Below are positions 9,708 through 17,123 of a stretch of DNA of 64,000 bases, piece after piece (the first letter of the stretch is position 1; every line of letters begins with the position of its first letter). Both the position numbers and the translations under genes were made by a program. Origin of the DNA: Chryseobacterium camelliae. GTDB lineage: Bacteria; Bacteroidota; Bacteroidia; Flavobacteriales; Weeksellaceae. Under the pieces are notes generated by a model. It did not search any database and had not been told where the DNA came from. It saw nothing but the letters and a program-made list of their open reading frames with translations. Location: positions 2,728,001 to 2,792,000 of the forward strand of contig NZ_JAUTAL010000001.1 in assembly GCF_030818575.1 (NCBI RefSeq), written 5' to 3'.

Positions 9708-10856
9708 ATGAAGCGAGGTATATATTGGGGTTTAGGTTGTATTCTGATCATACTATGGAGTTTTGCGCCTAAAGTAAGCCGGGATCTTTCAGCGATTCAG
9801 GACCCGACTATTGAAGATATTGTGAAAAGCTATAAAAAAGCTATTTCAGAATGGCCGAAACCTACCATTGACAAAGGTGTGGAATGGAAAGAATTCATGC
9901 CCATCAAGTCAGACTCCGCCTATTTCACCACTCAAGATAAGCCGAACATATTGTTGGGCAAAATGCTGTTCTTTGATCCTAAATTATCAAAATCCAACCA
10001 GATATCCTGCAGCAGCTGCCATGATCCTGAAATCGGATGGTCAGACAAAAGAAGGGTAGCTCTGGGCAATGATCATTTGCAGGGAGGCAGGAATACCCTT
10101 TCACTGTTCAATGTTTCGGAAAGGAAATCTTTTTTTTGGGACGGCAGGGCAAAATCCCTTGAAGAACAGGCAGCCGGTCCGCTGGGAGCGCATCATGAAA
10201 TGGCTATGGATATCAAAACCTTACCGGCAAAGATCCAGGCGATCAAAGGCTATGCCCCCCTTTTTAAAAATGCATATGGAAGTGAAAAAGTAACTTATGA
10301 AAGAATTGTAAAAGCCATTGCCGATTTCCAGAAGACCATTAAAAGCCAGCCAAGCCGCTTCGACAGATTCCTGGAAGGAAAGTATAATGCCCTGTCGGAT
10401 GAGGAAATTTACGGCATGCATATCTTCAGAACAAAAGCCCGATGCATGAACTGCCATTATGGGCAGTATCTCACCGATGAATCTTTTCACAATATCGGCT
10501 TAACCTATTACAAAAGGAAATATGAAGACCTGGGACTTTACAACATCACTAAAAAACCGGAAGATGCGGGGAAATTTAAAACGCCCCAGCTCAGGGACCT
10601 TATGCTCACCCAGCCCTGGATGCACAACGGCCTGTTTAATGAGCTTGAAGGCGTCATTAATATCTATAACAGCGGAATGCATCAGATAGACCCTGCTCCG
10701 GAAGTAAAACGGAATGATCCTCTTCACCCTGTAACGGATTCTCTTCTGAAACCGCTGCATCTTACTCCGGATGAAAAGAAAGCTTTGGCTGCCTTTTTAA
10801 AGTCCATGTCAGGAACCCGATACAAAATGAGGAGACCTGAAATCCCGGTAGAATAG
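9708..10856 (+). CDS. Di-heme cytochrome c peroxidase / MauG-type protein
   Basis: 382 aa with an N-terminal membrane or signal segment (about residues 4-20) and two heme c motifs: CSSCH at 101-105 and CMNCH at 246-250. The context WDGRAKSLEEQA after the first heme and MHNGLF near the C-terminus are standard for the bacterial di-heme peroxidase family, which reduces hydrogen peroxide or, in MauG/MbnH relatives, oxidises residues of a partner protein in the periplasm. It begins 3 nt after the barrel gene and closes the cassette, so a role linked to the receptor or the DUF4876 lipoprotein is plausible. Which reaction it performs cannot be decided from sequence. Confidence 0.9.
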   Translation: MKRGIYWGLGCILIILWSFAPKVSRDLSAIQDPTIEDIVKSYKKAISEWPKPTIDKGVEWKEFMPIKSDSAYFTTQDKPNILLGKMLFFDPKLSKSNQISCSSCHDPEIGWSDKRRVALGNDHLQGGRNTLSLFNVSERKSFFWDGRAKSLEEQAAGPLGAHHEMAMDIKTLPAKIQAIKGYAPLFKNAYGSEKVTYERIVKAIADFQKTIKSQPSRFDRFLEGKYNALSDEEIYGMHIFRTKARCMNCHYGQYLTDESFHNIGLTYYKRKYEDLGLYNITKKPEDAGKFKTPQLRDLMLTQPWMHNGLFNELEGVINIYNSGMHQIDPAPEVKRNDPLHPVTDSLLKPLHLTPDEKKALAAFLKSMSGTRYKMRRPEIPVE

Positions 10857-10901
10857 TTTTAATAGTCTATATCAAAGCTATAGCATCATAAATTATTCTG
10901 A

Positions 10902-11333
10902 TTATTTAGTAACGAACCGGCCGTAATGTGTTTCGATGTACCGGTATATTTTCCATCCCAGAAAAACACCGAAGGTGTTCAGAATAATATCATCAACCTC
11001 AAAAATCCCAAGCCGTGTAAAATACTGAAGAGCCTCCACGATAATAATGGCCGACAGAAAATTAAACATAAGATTTTTAAGCGTTCTGAGCTTTGGAAAT
11101 GACCATCCTAAAAATCCAAATGGAATAAACATAATGATATTTCCCAAGACAATCTTAACAATATAGATCCAGGGAAGCCCGGACTTTGTGAACTGAACCG
11201 TTGAGATAACAGGTTCAAGCCTCAGCGTAGGATCAGGATACCTGGCATCGATCCTACCAAAACCGAAAAGCATAAGGTACAGCAGCAACAGCGTATACGG
11301 ATAAATAATAAACTGATAAAATTTCTTTAACAT
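10902..11333 (-). CDS. VanZ-family membrane protein
   Basis: 143 aa on the minus strand from the ATG at 11333 (an upstream in-frame TTG is less likely). It has about four membrane helices, and the conserved features GNIIMFIPFGFLG and EALQYFTRLGIFEVDDIILNTFGVFLG are typical of the VanZ fold, with the charged (F/D)xxDIxxN motif before the last helix. VanZ-like proteins are poorly understood; one gives low-level teicoplanin resistance, but most are housekeeping membrane proteins with unknown role. It is convergent with the peroxidase gene and divergent from lnt. Confidence 0.85.
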   Translation of the reverse strand: MLKKFYQFIIYPYTLLLLYLMLFGFGRIDARYPDPTLRLEPVISTVQFTKSGLPWIYIVKIVLGNIIMFIPFGFLGWSFPKLRTLKNLMFNFLSAIIIVEALQYFTRLGIFEVDDIILNTFGVFLGWKIYRYIETHYGRFVTK

Positions 11334-11355
11334 CAACGGACAAGGGTATTCGCTT

Positions 11356-11363
11356 CAAAAATA
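11356..11363 (-). promoter_or_regulatory. -7 promoter box for the VanZ-like gene
   Basis: On the minus strand this reads TATTTTTG, a TAnnTTTG match 22 bases before the ATG at 11333. It is only 1 bp from the plus-strand box for lnt, so the two promoters are back to back. Confidence 0.5.
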
Positions 11364-11364
11364 G

Positions 11365-11372
11365 TAAATTTG
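11365..11372 (+). promoter_or_regulatory. -7 promoter box for lnt
   Basis: TAAATTTG, 17 bases before the lnt ATG at 11390. It abuts the opposite-strand box at 11356-11363. Confidence 0.55.
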
Positions 11373-11389
11373 TATCTTAAATCATATTC

Positions 11390-13021
11390 ATGAAATACGT
11401 TTTACTCACCCTTATTTCAGCCATGCTCTTATCTATTTCATGGCCGACGTATGGAGTTCCGTTCTTTATATTCTTTGCACTGGTGCCTCTTCTGATGATG
11501 GAGCATGGTGTTTCCAAATTTTCAGGTTACGACAGGAAGAGCTGGGTAGTCTTCGGGCTGTCCTACTTATGCTTTGTGATCTGGAACGCAGTAACGACTG
11601 GATGGCTTTACGGGTCTAAAAACCCTGACGGCAGCCATTCGCTGATGGCAGTCCTGTTTCCGGTGCTTGTTAATTCTTTCTTATATGCATTGGTATTCCA
11701 GTGTTATCACTGGTATAAAAATGCCCAGGGGACCTATTGGGGACTGGCTTTTTTCATCGCTATCTGGATGGGCTTTGAAAAATTCCATCTCAGCTGGGAG
11801 CTCACCTGGCCTTGGCTGAACCTCGGCAATGCATTTTCGGAATACCCGAAACTGATCCAGTGGTATGATACTCTGGGAGCTACAGGCGGAAGCTTCTGGA
11901 TCCTTGCCGTAAACATCATGATTTTTTACACGGTAAGGATATGGGAAGCCGGAAGAAAAAGGAAAAGACTGATCATCAATACCCTTGTGGTAACCGCCCT
12001 TATCGCTTTACCTATGATCATTTCCGCTATCAGATACAATACCTTTGATGAAAAACCTGTGGGACAGGTGAATGTGCTGATGCTCCAGCCCGACCTTGAT
12101 CCATACGCAGAAAAATACTCCAAAGACAGCATAGCTATAGAAAATGACCTCCTAAATCTGGCCGGAAAAAATTCCACCGGAAAAATTGATTATTATATCG
12201 CTCCTGAAACCGCCATTCCGGGCAGAGGCTCTATTTCAGAAACAGCTTTTGATAAAAGCCTGATGCTGAACAATATTAAAGATTTCCTCATCAAGCATCC
12301 GGGTTCCGTATTTGCAACAGGAATTTCTTCCCACCGTTTTTATTCGAATACGGATCTTCTGCCAAAGGATGCCTACCAGCTTAACCCAAGGCTTTGGGTA
12401 GAAAGTTATAATTCCGCTGTCCAGGTAGTTCCCGGCCGGAAAGTAGAGGTATATCACAAAGGCAAGCTGGTTCCGGGTGTTGAGATTTTCCCGTATATGA
12501 ATGTCCTCAAACCATTGTTAGGCAATGCCATGCTCAACCTCGGCGGTACCGTAGCTTCACTGGGAACAGACAAAGAAAGGGTTGCTTTTTCAAACCCATA
12601 CAACAAAGGCAAACTGGCTCCGATCATCTGCTATGAAAGCATTTATGGCGAATTTGTAGGCGACTATGTAAAAAAGGGCGCCAATTTCTTAGCGATTATG
12701 ACCAACGATTCCTGGTGGGGCGTTACGGAAGGCCACAAGCAACTGCTATCCTACGCAAGATTAAGAGCTATTGAAACCAGAAGGGAAATTGCCCGGGCCG
12801 CCAATAGCGGGATATCCGCCCATATCAATGCCAAAGGAGAAATTACCGCCGATACTTTTTACGGCGACCAGACGGCTCTGTTTGCGAAAGTAAACCTGTA
12901 TGAAGGAGAAACATTCTATGTAAGATCCGGAGATTTTCTTTCAAGACTGTGTATTTTCGCCTTAGGCTTTTTACTGTTTTACCATCTGATCAAACGCTTT
13001 CAGAAAAGGTTCATGAAGTAA
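11390..13021 (+). CDS. lnt: Apolipoprotein N-acyltransferase (Lnt)
   Basis: Adds the third acyl chain to the N-terminal cysteine of lipoproteins at the periplasmic face of the inner membrane. The 543-aa protein has an N-terminal block of membrane helices (about 1-220), a nitrilase-type domain (about 225-510) and a final helix. The expected catalytic Glu-Lys-Cys triad is visible: E273 in APETAIPG, K357 in YHKGKLVPG and C414 in IICYESIYG. NDSWWGVTEGHKQ and RLRAIETRREIARAAN are also family hallmarks. It fits the abundance of lipoproteins in this window. Confidence 0.94.
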   Translation: MKYVLLTLISAMLLSISWPTYGVPFFIFFALVPLLMMEHGVSKFSGYDRKSWVVFGLSYLCFVIWNAVTTGWLYGSKNPDGSHSLMAVLFPVLVNSFLYALVFQCYHWYKNAQGTYWGLAFFIAIWMGFEKFHLSWELTWPWLNLGNAFSEYPKLIQWYDTLGATGGSFWILAVNIMIFYTVRIWEAGRKRKRLIINTLVVTALIALPMIISAIRYNTFDEKPVGQVNVLMLQPDLDPYAEKYSKDSIAIENDLLNLAGKNSTGKIDYYIAPETAIPGRGSISETAFDKSLMLNNIKDFLIKHPGSVFATGISSHRFYSNTDLLPKDAYQLNPRLWVESYNSAVQVVPGRKVEVYHKGKLVPGVEIFPYMNVLKPLLGNAMLNLGGTVASLGTDKERVAFSNPYNKGKLAPIICYESIYGEFVGDYVKKGANFLAIMTNDSWWGVTEGHKQLLSYARLRAIETRREIARAANSGISAHINAKGEITADTFYGDQTALFAKVNLYEGETFYVRSGDFLSRLCIFALGFLLFYHLIKRFQKRFMK

Positions 13022-13053
13022 ATATTGCTTTCAATATTATTTAATCATAAACA

Positions 13054-13080
13054 AAAACCAGCCTTCCGGCTGGTTTTCTC
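13054..13080. terminator. Bidirectional terminator between lnt and the FG-GAP gene
   Basis: Perfect 10-bp stem AAAACCAGCC / GGCTGGTTTT with a TTCC loop. Ts follow on both strands, so it can end both lnt and the converging gene at 13122. Confidence 0.8.
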
Positions 13081-13121
13081 AGTTTAATGAGTTTTAAAAA
13101 TCAAATTCAAACTATTTTCGG

Positions 13122-14834
13122 TTATTTGATCATTAGTTTTTTGCTCACCCAATTATTCTTAAGTTTGATCTTCAGAATATACATGCCTCTTGAAAGACCC
13201 GAAACATTGACTGACTGATCATGGTTAAGGGTAACATTCAGCTTTTTACCATCCATCGAATACAGCTCCAGATCATATACTTTTTCACCTATGATGAATA
13301 CGCTTTCAGATGCCGGGTTTGGGTATACAGACAGCTGCGTCATCACAAGGGAATCATTAACACTTAGTGTACTTTCAGCCGACGGATCAGAATAAACTTT
13401 TGAGGCATCAATTGCCCGCACACTCCAGTACACATTCTGAATTGCAGGATCTAATGTTAGAAACCATGCAGGGGTCGTAACGACATATTTTGCCACATCC
13501 TGTGCTCCGGGCGTTGTCCCGACTTTAATTTGATATTGTAATGCATTTGCCGGAGTTTTGTCATCCGACGCAGCACTCCATGTAAAATTAAATGTATTTC
13601 CGGTTTTAATCACCTGTAAACCGGTCGGGGCATTGGGTTTTGCATTTGTAGCTCCGGAGGTATTGTGATAGAGTTTGGTGAATGATTTTAAATCCGGGTC
13701 CTCCCAATCAAAACCAGTCATCAGGACATCCAGCTGATGGTCGCCATCATAATCAAAAAGCCTGATATTACCAGCTCCGCCCAGATGATACAGAGATGTA
13801 TTGCCTGCTTTTGTAAAAGACTGCAATGCAGGATTGTATAAAAATACATTGACTGTGCCTTCATAACCTGCCGTATTGCCAATGACGATAAAATCATAAT
13901 ATCCGTCATTATTAAGATCTCCTGCATCAATACTGGAATCGGAAAGGCCTTCTCCCGGAATTTCCTGAGCAGTGAATTGTCCGGTTCCGTCATTCATAAA
14001 AACACCGAGGTATTCTTCATCATTTTCATTGCGGCCGATGGCTGCAAAATCAAGGAAACCGTCACCGTTAAAATCCGCGCATGCTAATTTCCCGTTGGCT
14101 AAAGGCAGAAGGGACTGAGATACCTGAAGTCCGTTAGCTGAATTCAGATATACTTTAAAAAACGGAGCCGTATTTTCATCATAACCGAAGATAACAACAT
14201 CTAAAAGCTGGTCGTTATTCAGGTCTGCTACCTTAAAGCTGCCATTTTGAGTTCCTTCAAGCCAGGATTGGGTCAGCTGAAAACCATTGCCCGTATTCTG
14301 ATAAAGGCTCAGATCATTGACAAAACCCGTTCCGTTGATGTATTGTGTGCCGTTAATCGCATAATCCTGCTTTCCATCGTGATTAAGGTCAAAAACTTCT
14401 ATGGAGCCGTATACTTTCCCGGCCGTATCCTCTACTTTTGAAAATCCTGTTCCGTTATTTAGAAAGCGGTAGTGTTTATAGTTGACAATATCCTGATAGC
14501 TCAGCCCTGTGGAAACAATATCCAGCAAACCGTCATTATTACAGTCTATAAATCTGATATCCCCTAAATGTGTCGCCTCTGTCCCTAAATTTCCGTACGC
14601 TGAAAAACTGCCGTTATTGTTGATGTAAATTTCATTGAAGGTGGCATCGGCAGTACCATCATTATCATAGTCTATGGCACCGTTGTGGATCACATCCGGT
14701 TTTCCGTCATTATCAAAATCCCCTATATCGTTTGATCCGTAATAGAAATTTTTAATGCTGGTCTGAACTTCAGAAAAAGTCTGGGATGAGAAGATCATAG
14801 GAACGAAAAGAATCGGAATATAAAATTTTTTCAC
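13122..14834 (-). CDS. Secreted FG-GAP/VCBS repeat protein with type IX sorting domain
   Basis: 570 aa if started at the GTG at 14834; the longer frame from 14876 is rejected because a -7 box (14862-14869) lies inside it. A signal peptide (FYIPILFVPMIFSSQ) is followed by repeated calcium-binding FG-GAP/VCBS-like units (for example GDFDNDGKPDVI, DLNNDQLLDVVIFG, DFNGDGFLDFAAIG, about residues 30-390), a fibronectin-III-like domain (PNAPTGLQVIKTGNTFNFTW, about 395-490) and a C-terminal type A sorting domain (LSVYPNPASESVFI ... GMYILKIKL). It should be exported by the T9SS and attached to or released from the cell surface. Ligand unknown; adhesion-type roles are common for such repeats. Confidence 0.85.
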   Translation of the reverse strand: MKKFYIPILFVPMIFSSQTFSEVQTSIKNFYYGSNDIGDFDNDGKPDVIHNGAIDYDNDGTADATFNEIYINNNGSFSAYGNLGTEATHLGDIRFIDCNNDGLLDIVSTGLSYQDIVNYKHYRFLNNGTGFSKVEDTAGKVYGSIEVFDLNHDGKQDYAINGTQYINGTGFVNDLSLYQNTGNGFQLTQSWLEGTQNGSFKVADLNNDQLLDVVIFGYDENTAPFFKVYLNSANGLQVSQSLLPLANGKLACADFNGDGFLDFAAIGRNENDEEYLGVFMNDGTGQFTAQEIPGEGLSDSSIDAGDLNNDGYYDFIVIGNTAGYEGTVNVFLYNPALQSFTKAGNTSLYHLGGAGNIRLFDYDGDHQLDVLMTGFDWEDPDLKSFTKLYHNTSGATNAKPNAPTGLQVIKTGNTFNFTWSAASDDKTPANALQYQIKVGTTPGAQDVAKYVVTTPAWFLTLDPAIQNVYWSVRAIDASKVYSDPSAESTLSVNDSLVMTQLSVYPNPASESVFIIGEKVYDLELYSMDGKKLNVTLNHDQSVNVSGLSRGMYILKIKLKNNWVSKKLMIK

Positions 14835-14861
14835 TTTGTTTTTATTTAGATTAATTAAAAA

Positions 14862-14869
14862 CAAAGATA
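14862..14869 (-). promoter_or_regulatory. -7 promoter box for the FG-GAP protein gene
   Basis: Minus-strand TATCTTTG (TAnnTTTG). Transcription would start about 14855, downstream of the ATG at 14876, leaving the GTG at 14834 as the usable start. No clean -33 is seen. Confidence 0.55.
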
Positions 14870-15004
14870 ATATCAAATAATATATGCCTGACTAACTTTA
14901 GACTGATATTTATCATCTGGCCAATTATAAAGGACATTCAGGGTTGTTAATTCATTTTCAGTCTGTAAATCTGTTGAATAATTATAAGAAAAAAATATTC
15001 AAAA

Positions 15005-15036
15005 CTTGTCTAACTAAAAAAAACTTCGTAATTTTG
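15005..15036 (+). promoter_or_regulatory. Promoter of the rpmB-rpmG-DUF4295 operon
   Basis: CTTG at 15005-15008, 20 nt spacer, then TAATTTTG at 15029-15036: a good -33/-7 pair. The predicted leader before the ATG at 15076 is about 35 nt. Confidence 0.65.
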
Positions 15037-15075
15037 CACTCTCAAATATTATAGTACAAATAAGAACATCGAGAT

Positions 15076-15318
15076 ATGTCAAGAATTTGCCAAATAACAG
15101 GAAAGCGTGCAATGGTTGGTAACAACGTTTCTCACGCTAATAACAAAACGAAGCGTCGTTTTGAAATTAACTTATTAGAGAAGAAATTTTACCTTCCGGA
15201 GCAAGATAAGCACGTAACACTGAAAGTATCAGCTCATGGATTGAGAGTGATTAACAAGATTGGAATCGAAGAAGCTATTGAAAGAGCTACTAGAAACGGA
15301 TTGATTAAAAAGAACTAA
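15076..15318 (+). CDS. rpmB: 50S ribosomal protein L28
   Basis: 80 aa, basic, beginning [20 protein letters not shown], the classic bL28 N-terminus (CxxTGK then GNxVSHA), continuing with the Arg/Lys-rich [13 protein letters not shown] and the C-terminal [18 protein letters not shown]. It is a structural protein of the large ribosomal subunit. It is the first gene of a compact operon; rpmG begins 3 nt after its stop. Confidence 0.97.
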   Translation: MSRICQITGKRAMVGNNVSHANNKTKRRFEINLLEKKFYLPEQDKHVTLKVSAHGLRVINKIGIEEAIERATRNGLIKKN

Positions 15319-15321
15319 ATC

Positions 15322-15504
15322 ATGGCAAAAAAAGGAAACAGAGTTCAAGTAATCCTTGAATGTACAGAGCACAAAGAAAGCGGAATGGCGGGAATGTCAA
15401 GATACATTTCTACAAAAAATAAAAAGAACACAACAGAGAGATTAGAGCTTAAAAAGTACAATCCGGTTCTTAAGAAATATACGCTTCACAAAGAAATCAA
15501 GTAA
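15322..15504 (+). CDS. rpmG: 50S ribosomal protein L33
   Basis: 60 aa with the bL33 pattern: [18 protein letters not shown], the internal [21 protein letters not shown] and a basic C-terminus. Only one Cys is present, so this is the zinc-free form (C-minus) rather than the four-Cys form. It starts 3 nt after rpmB and lies 19 nt before the DUF4295 gene. Confidence 0.97.
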   Translation: MAKKGNRVQVILECTEHKESGMAGMSRYISTKNKKNTTERLELKKYNPVLKKYTLHKEIK

Positions 15505-15523
15505 TTTATAAATATAATTTACC

Positions 15524-15676
15524 ATGGCAAAAAAAGTAGTAGCAACCCTACAGAGCGGTCAGTCTAAGAAAATGACCAAAGTGGTGAAAATGGTGAAGTC
15601 TTCCAAATCCGGAGCTTACGTTTTCGAAGAAAAAGTAATGAATGCAGACGAAGTTGACGGTTATTTAAAAAAATAA
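15524..15676 (+). CDS. DUF4295 small basic protein, probable ribosomal partner
   Basis: 50 codons from ATG 15524 to TAA at 15674-15676. The product is short and basic (MAKKVVATLQSGQSKKMTKV, then a KSSKSGAYVFEEKVM strand and a terminal YLKK). Genes of this kind (DUF4295) regularly follow rpmB-rpmG in Bacteroidota. The N-terminus resembles that of ribosomal proteins and the operon context points to a ribosome-associated role; I recall that a Bacteroidota-specific large-subunit protein named bL38 has been reported, but cannot confirm from sequence that this is it. A strong terminator follows. Confidence 0.85.
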   Translation: MAKKVVATLQSGQSKKMTKVVKMVKSSKSGAYVFEEKVMNADEVDGYLKK

Positions 15677-15697
15677 TCTACGCTTTATTTACAATAT

Positions 15698-15728
15698 AAA
15701 AACTACTCAGCTTTTGGGTAGTTTTTTT
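15698..15728 (+). terminator. Terminator of the rpmB operon
   Basis: Perfect 9-bp stem AAAAACTAC / GTAGTTTTT with an 11-nt loop, running into a seven-T tract. The ftsY promoter box starts just 3 nt after the T tract. Confidence 0.85.
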
Positions 15729-15730
15729 GT

Positions 15731-15738
15731 TATCTTTG
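15731..15738 (+). promoter_or_regulatory. -7 promoter box for ftsY
   Basis: TATCTTTG, 36 bases before the ftsY ATG at 15775 and immediately after the ribosomal operon terminator. Confidence 0.55.
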
Positions 15739-15774
15739 TTAAGACAACACGTCTTATAAAATCAGAATTCGGAT

Positions 15775-16728
15775 ATGAGTTGGTTTAAAAACATTTTTAA
15801 AAAAGAAGAAAAAGAAACTTTAGACAAAGGCCTTGAAAAATCCAGTCAGGGTTTCTTTGAAAAAATGACTAAAGCGGTAGTCGGGAAAAGCAAGGTAGAT
15901 GATGAAGTTCTGGACGATCTGGAAGAGATTCTTATTGCATCCGATGTAGGCGCATCTACTACCATCAAAATTATCCAGAGAATAGAAGAACGTGTTGCCA
16001 AAGATAAATATGTAAGTGTAAGTGAGCTTGACAGAATCCTTCGTGAAGAAATTTCAGGACTGCTTCTGGAAAATCCTCACGCCACAACAGGAAATATAGA
16101 TTCCTCCAAGAAACCATATGTCATTATGGTGGTTGGGGTGAATGGTGTGGGAAAAACCACTACCATTGGTAAGCTCGCACACCAGTTCAAATCTGAAGGC
16201 AAGAAAGTAGTACTTGGTGCTGCGGATACCTTCAGAGCCGCTGCTGTAGACCAGCTAACGATATGGAGTGAAAGAGTTGGTGTTCCTATTGTAAAGCAGA
16301 ATATGGGTTCCGACCCTGCTTCGGTAGCTTTTGATACTGTACAAAGTGCCGTAGCGCAGGATGCTGATGTTGTTATTATTGATACGGCAGGGAGGCTCCA
16401 TAATAAAGTCAACCTGATGAACGAGCTTTCCAAGATCAAACGTGTGATGCAGAAAGTCATTCCCGACGCTCCTCATGAAATCCTCCTGGTACTTGACGGT
16501 TCTACCGGCCAGAATGCTTTTGAGCAGGCAAAACAGTTTACCGCGGCTACGGAAGTTAATGCGCTGGCCGTAACCAAACTGGACGGAACTGCTAAAGGAG
16601 GTGTAGTCATAGGTATCTCCGACCAGTTCCAGATCCCTGTTAAGTACATCGGCGTCGGTGAAAAGATGCAGGACCTGCAGTTGTTTAATGGTATAGAATT
16701 TGTTGACTCTTTTTTCAAAAAGCGGTAA
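15775..16728 (+). CDS. ftsY: Signal recognition particle receptor FtsY
   Basis: 317-aa SRP-GTPase that docks ribosome-nascent chain-SRP complexes at the membrane. It has a short acidic/basic N-terminal segment, the N domain helices (about 30-100) and the G domain with GVNGVGKTTTIGKLA (P-loop), DTFRAAAVDQL (insertion-box/G2), DTAGRLHNK (G3) and TKLDGTAKGG (G4/closing loop). It lacks the long acidic A domain of E. coli FtsY, as is usual in this phylum. It follows the ribosomal protein operon. Confidence 0.96.
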   Translation: MSWFKNIFKKEEKETLDKGLEKSSQGFFEKMTKAVVGKSKVDDEVLDDLEEILIASDVGASTTIKIIQRIEERVAKDKYVSVSELDRILREEISGLLLENPHATTGNIDSSKKPYVIMVVGVNGVGKTTTIGKLAHQFKSEGKKVVLGAADTFRAAAVDQLTIWSERVGVPIVKQNMGSDPASVAFDTVQSAVAQDADVVIIDTAGRLHNKVNLMNELSKIKRVMQKVIPDAPHEILLVLDGSTGQNAFEQAKQFTAATEVNALAVTKLDGTAKGGVVIGISDQFQIPVKYIGVGEKMQDLQLFNGIEFVDSFFKKR

Positions 16729-16789
16729 TACTATTATCCGCTTGAGTAACAACCAATTCAAATATTAACAATTAAAAAAGTTTACAACT

Positions 16790-17050
16790 ATGGGATTTTT
16801 AACATGGATTTTATTCGGTCTTATTGCAGGAGCAATTGCAAAAATGATTATGCCGGGCAACCAGGGAGGTGGCTGGCTTTTAACCATTATTCTGGGAATT
16901 GTAGGAGCATTTGTAGGAGGAGCCATCGGAGTATACGTCCTTCATTGGGGTGATGTAGAAAGTTTCTGGAATCCAAGAAGCTGGATTCTGGCCATCGGAG
17001 GTGCATTGATTGTCCTCTGGATTTACGGAATGGCTACGAGAAAAAGTTAG
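16790..17050 (+). CDS. GlsB/YeaQ/YmgE family stress-response membrane protein
   Basis: 86-aa hydrophobic protein with three predicted membrane helices and the Gly-rich pattern of the transglycosylase-associated/GlsB family: FGLIAGAIAKMIMPG, then GGGWLLTIILGIVGAFVGG and a final helix. It is slightly longer than the E. coli homologues because of an insert between helices 2 and 3. Function is unclear; members are often stress induced. It lies 61 nt after ftsY and is followed by a bidirectional terminator. Confidence 0.88.
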   Translation: MGFLTWILFGLIAGAIAKMIMPGNQGGGWLLTIILGIVGAFVGGAIGVYVLHWGDVESFWNPRSWILAIGGALIVLWIYGMATRKS

Positions 17051-17070
17051 GATAAAAAAGAATACAAATT

Positions 17071-17106
17071 AAAACCCCGGATCTGCAATCAGATCCGGGG
17101 TTTTGT
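17071..17106. terminator. Bidirectional terminator
   Basis: Perfect 15-bp stem AAAACCCCGGATCTG / CAGATCCGGGGTTTT with a CAAT loop. It sits between the convergent GlsB-like gene and sppA and can serve both. Confidence 0.9.
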
Positions 17107-17123
17107 TTACAATATAATTTAGT

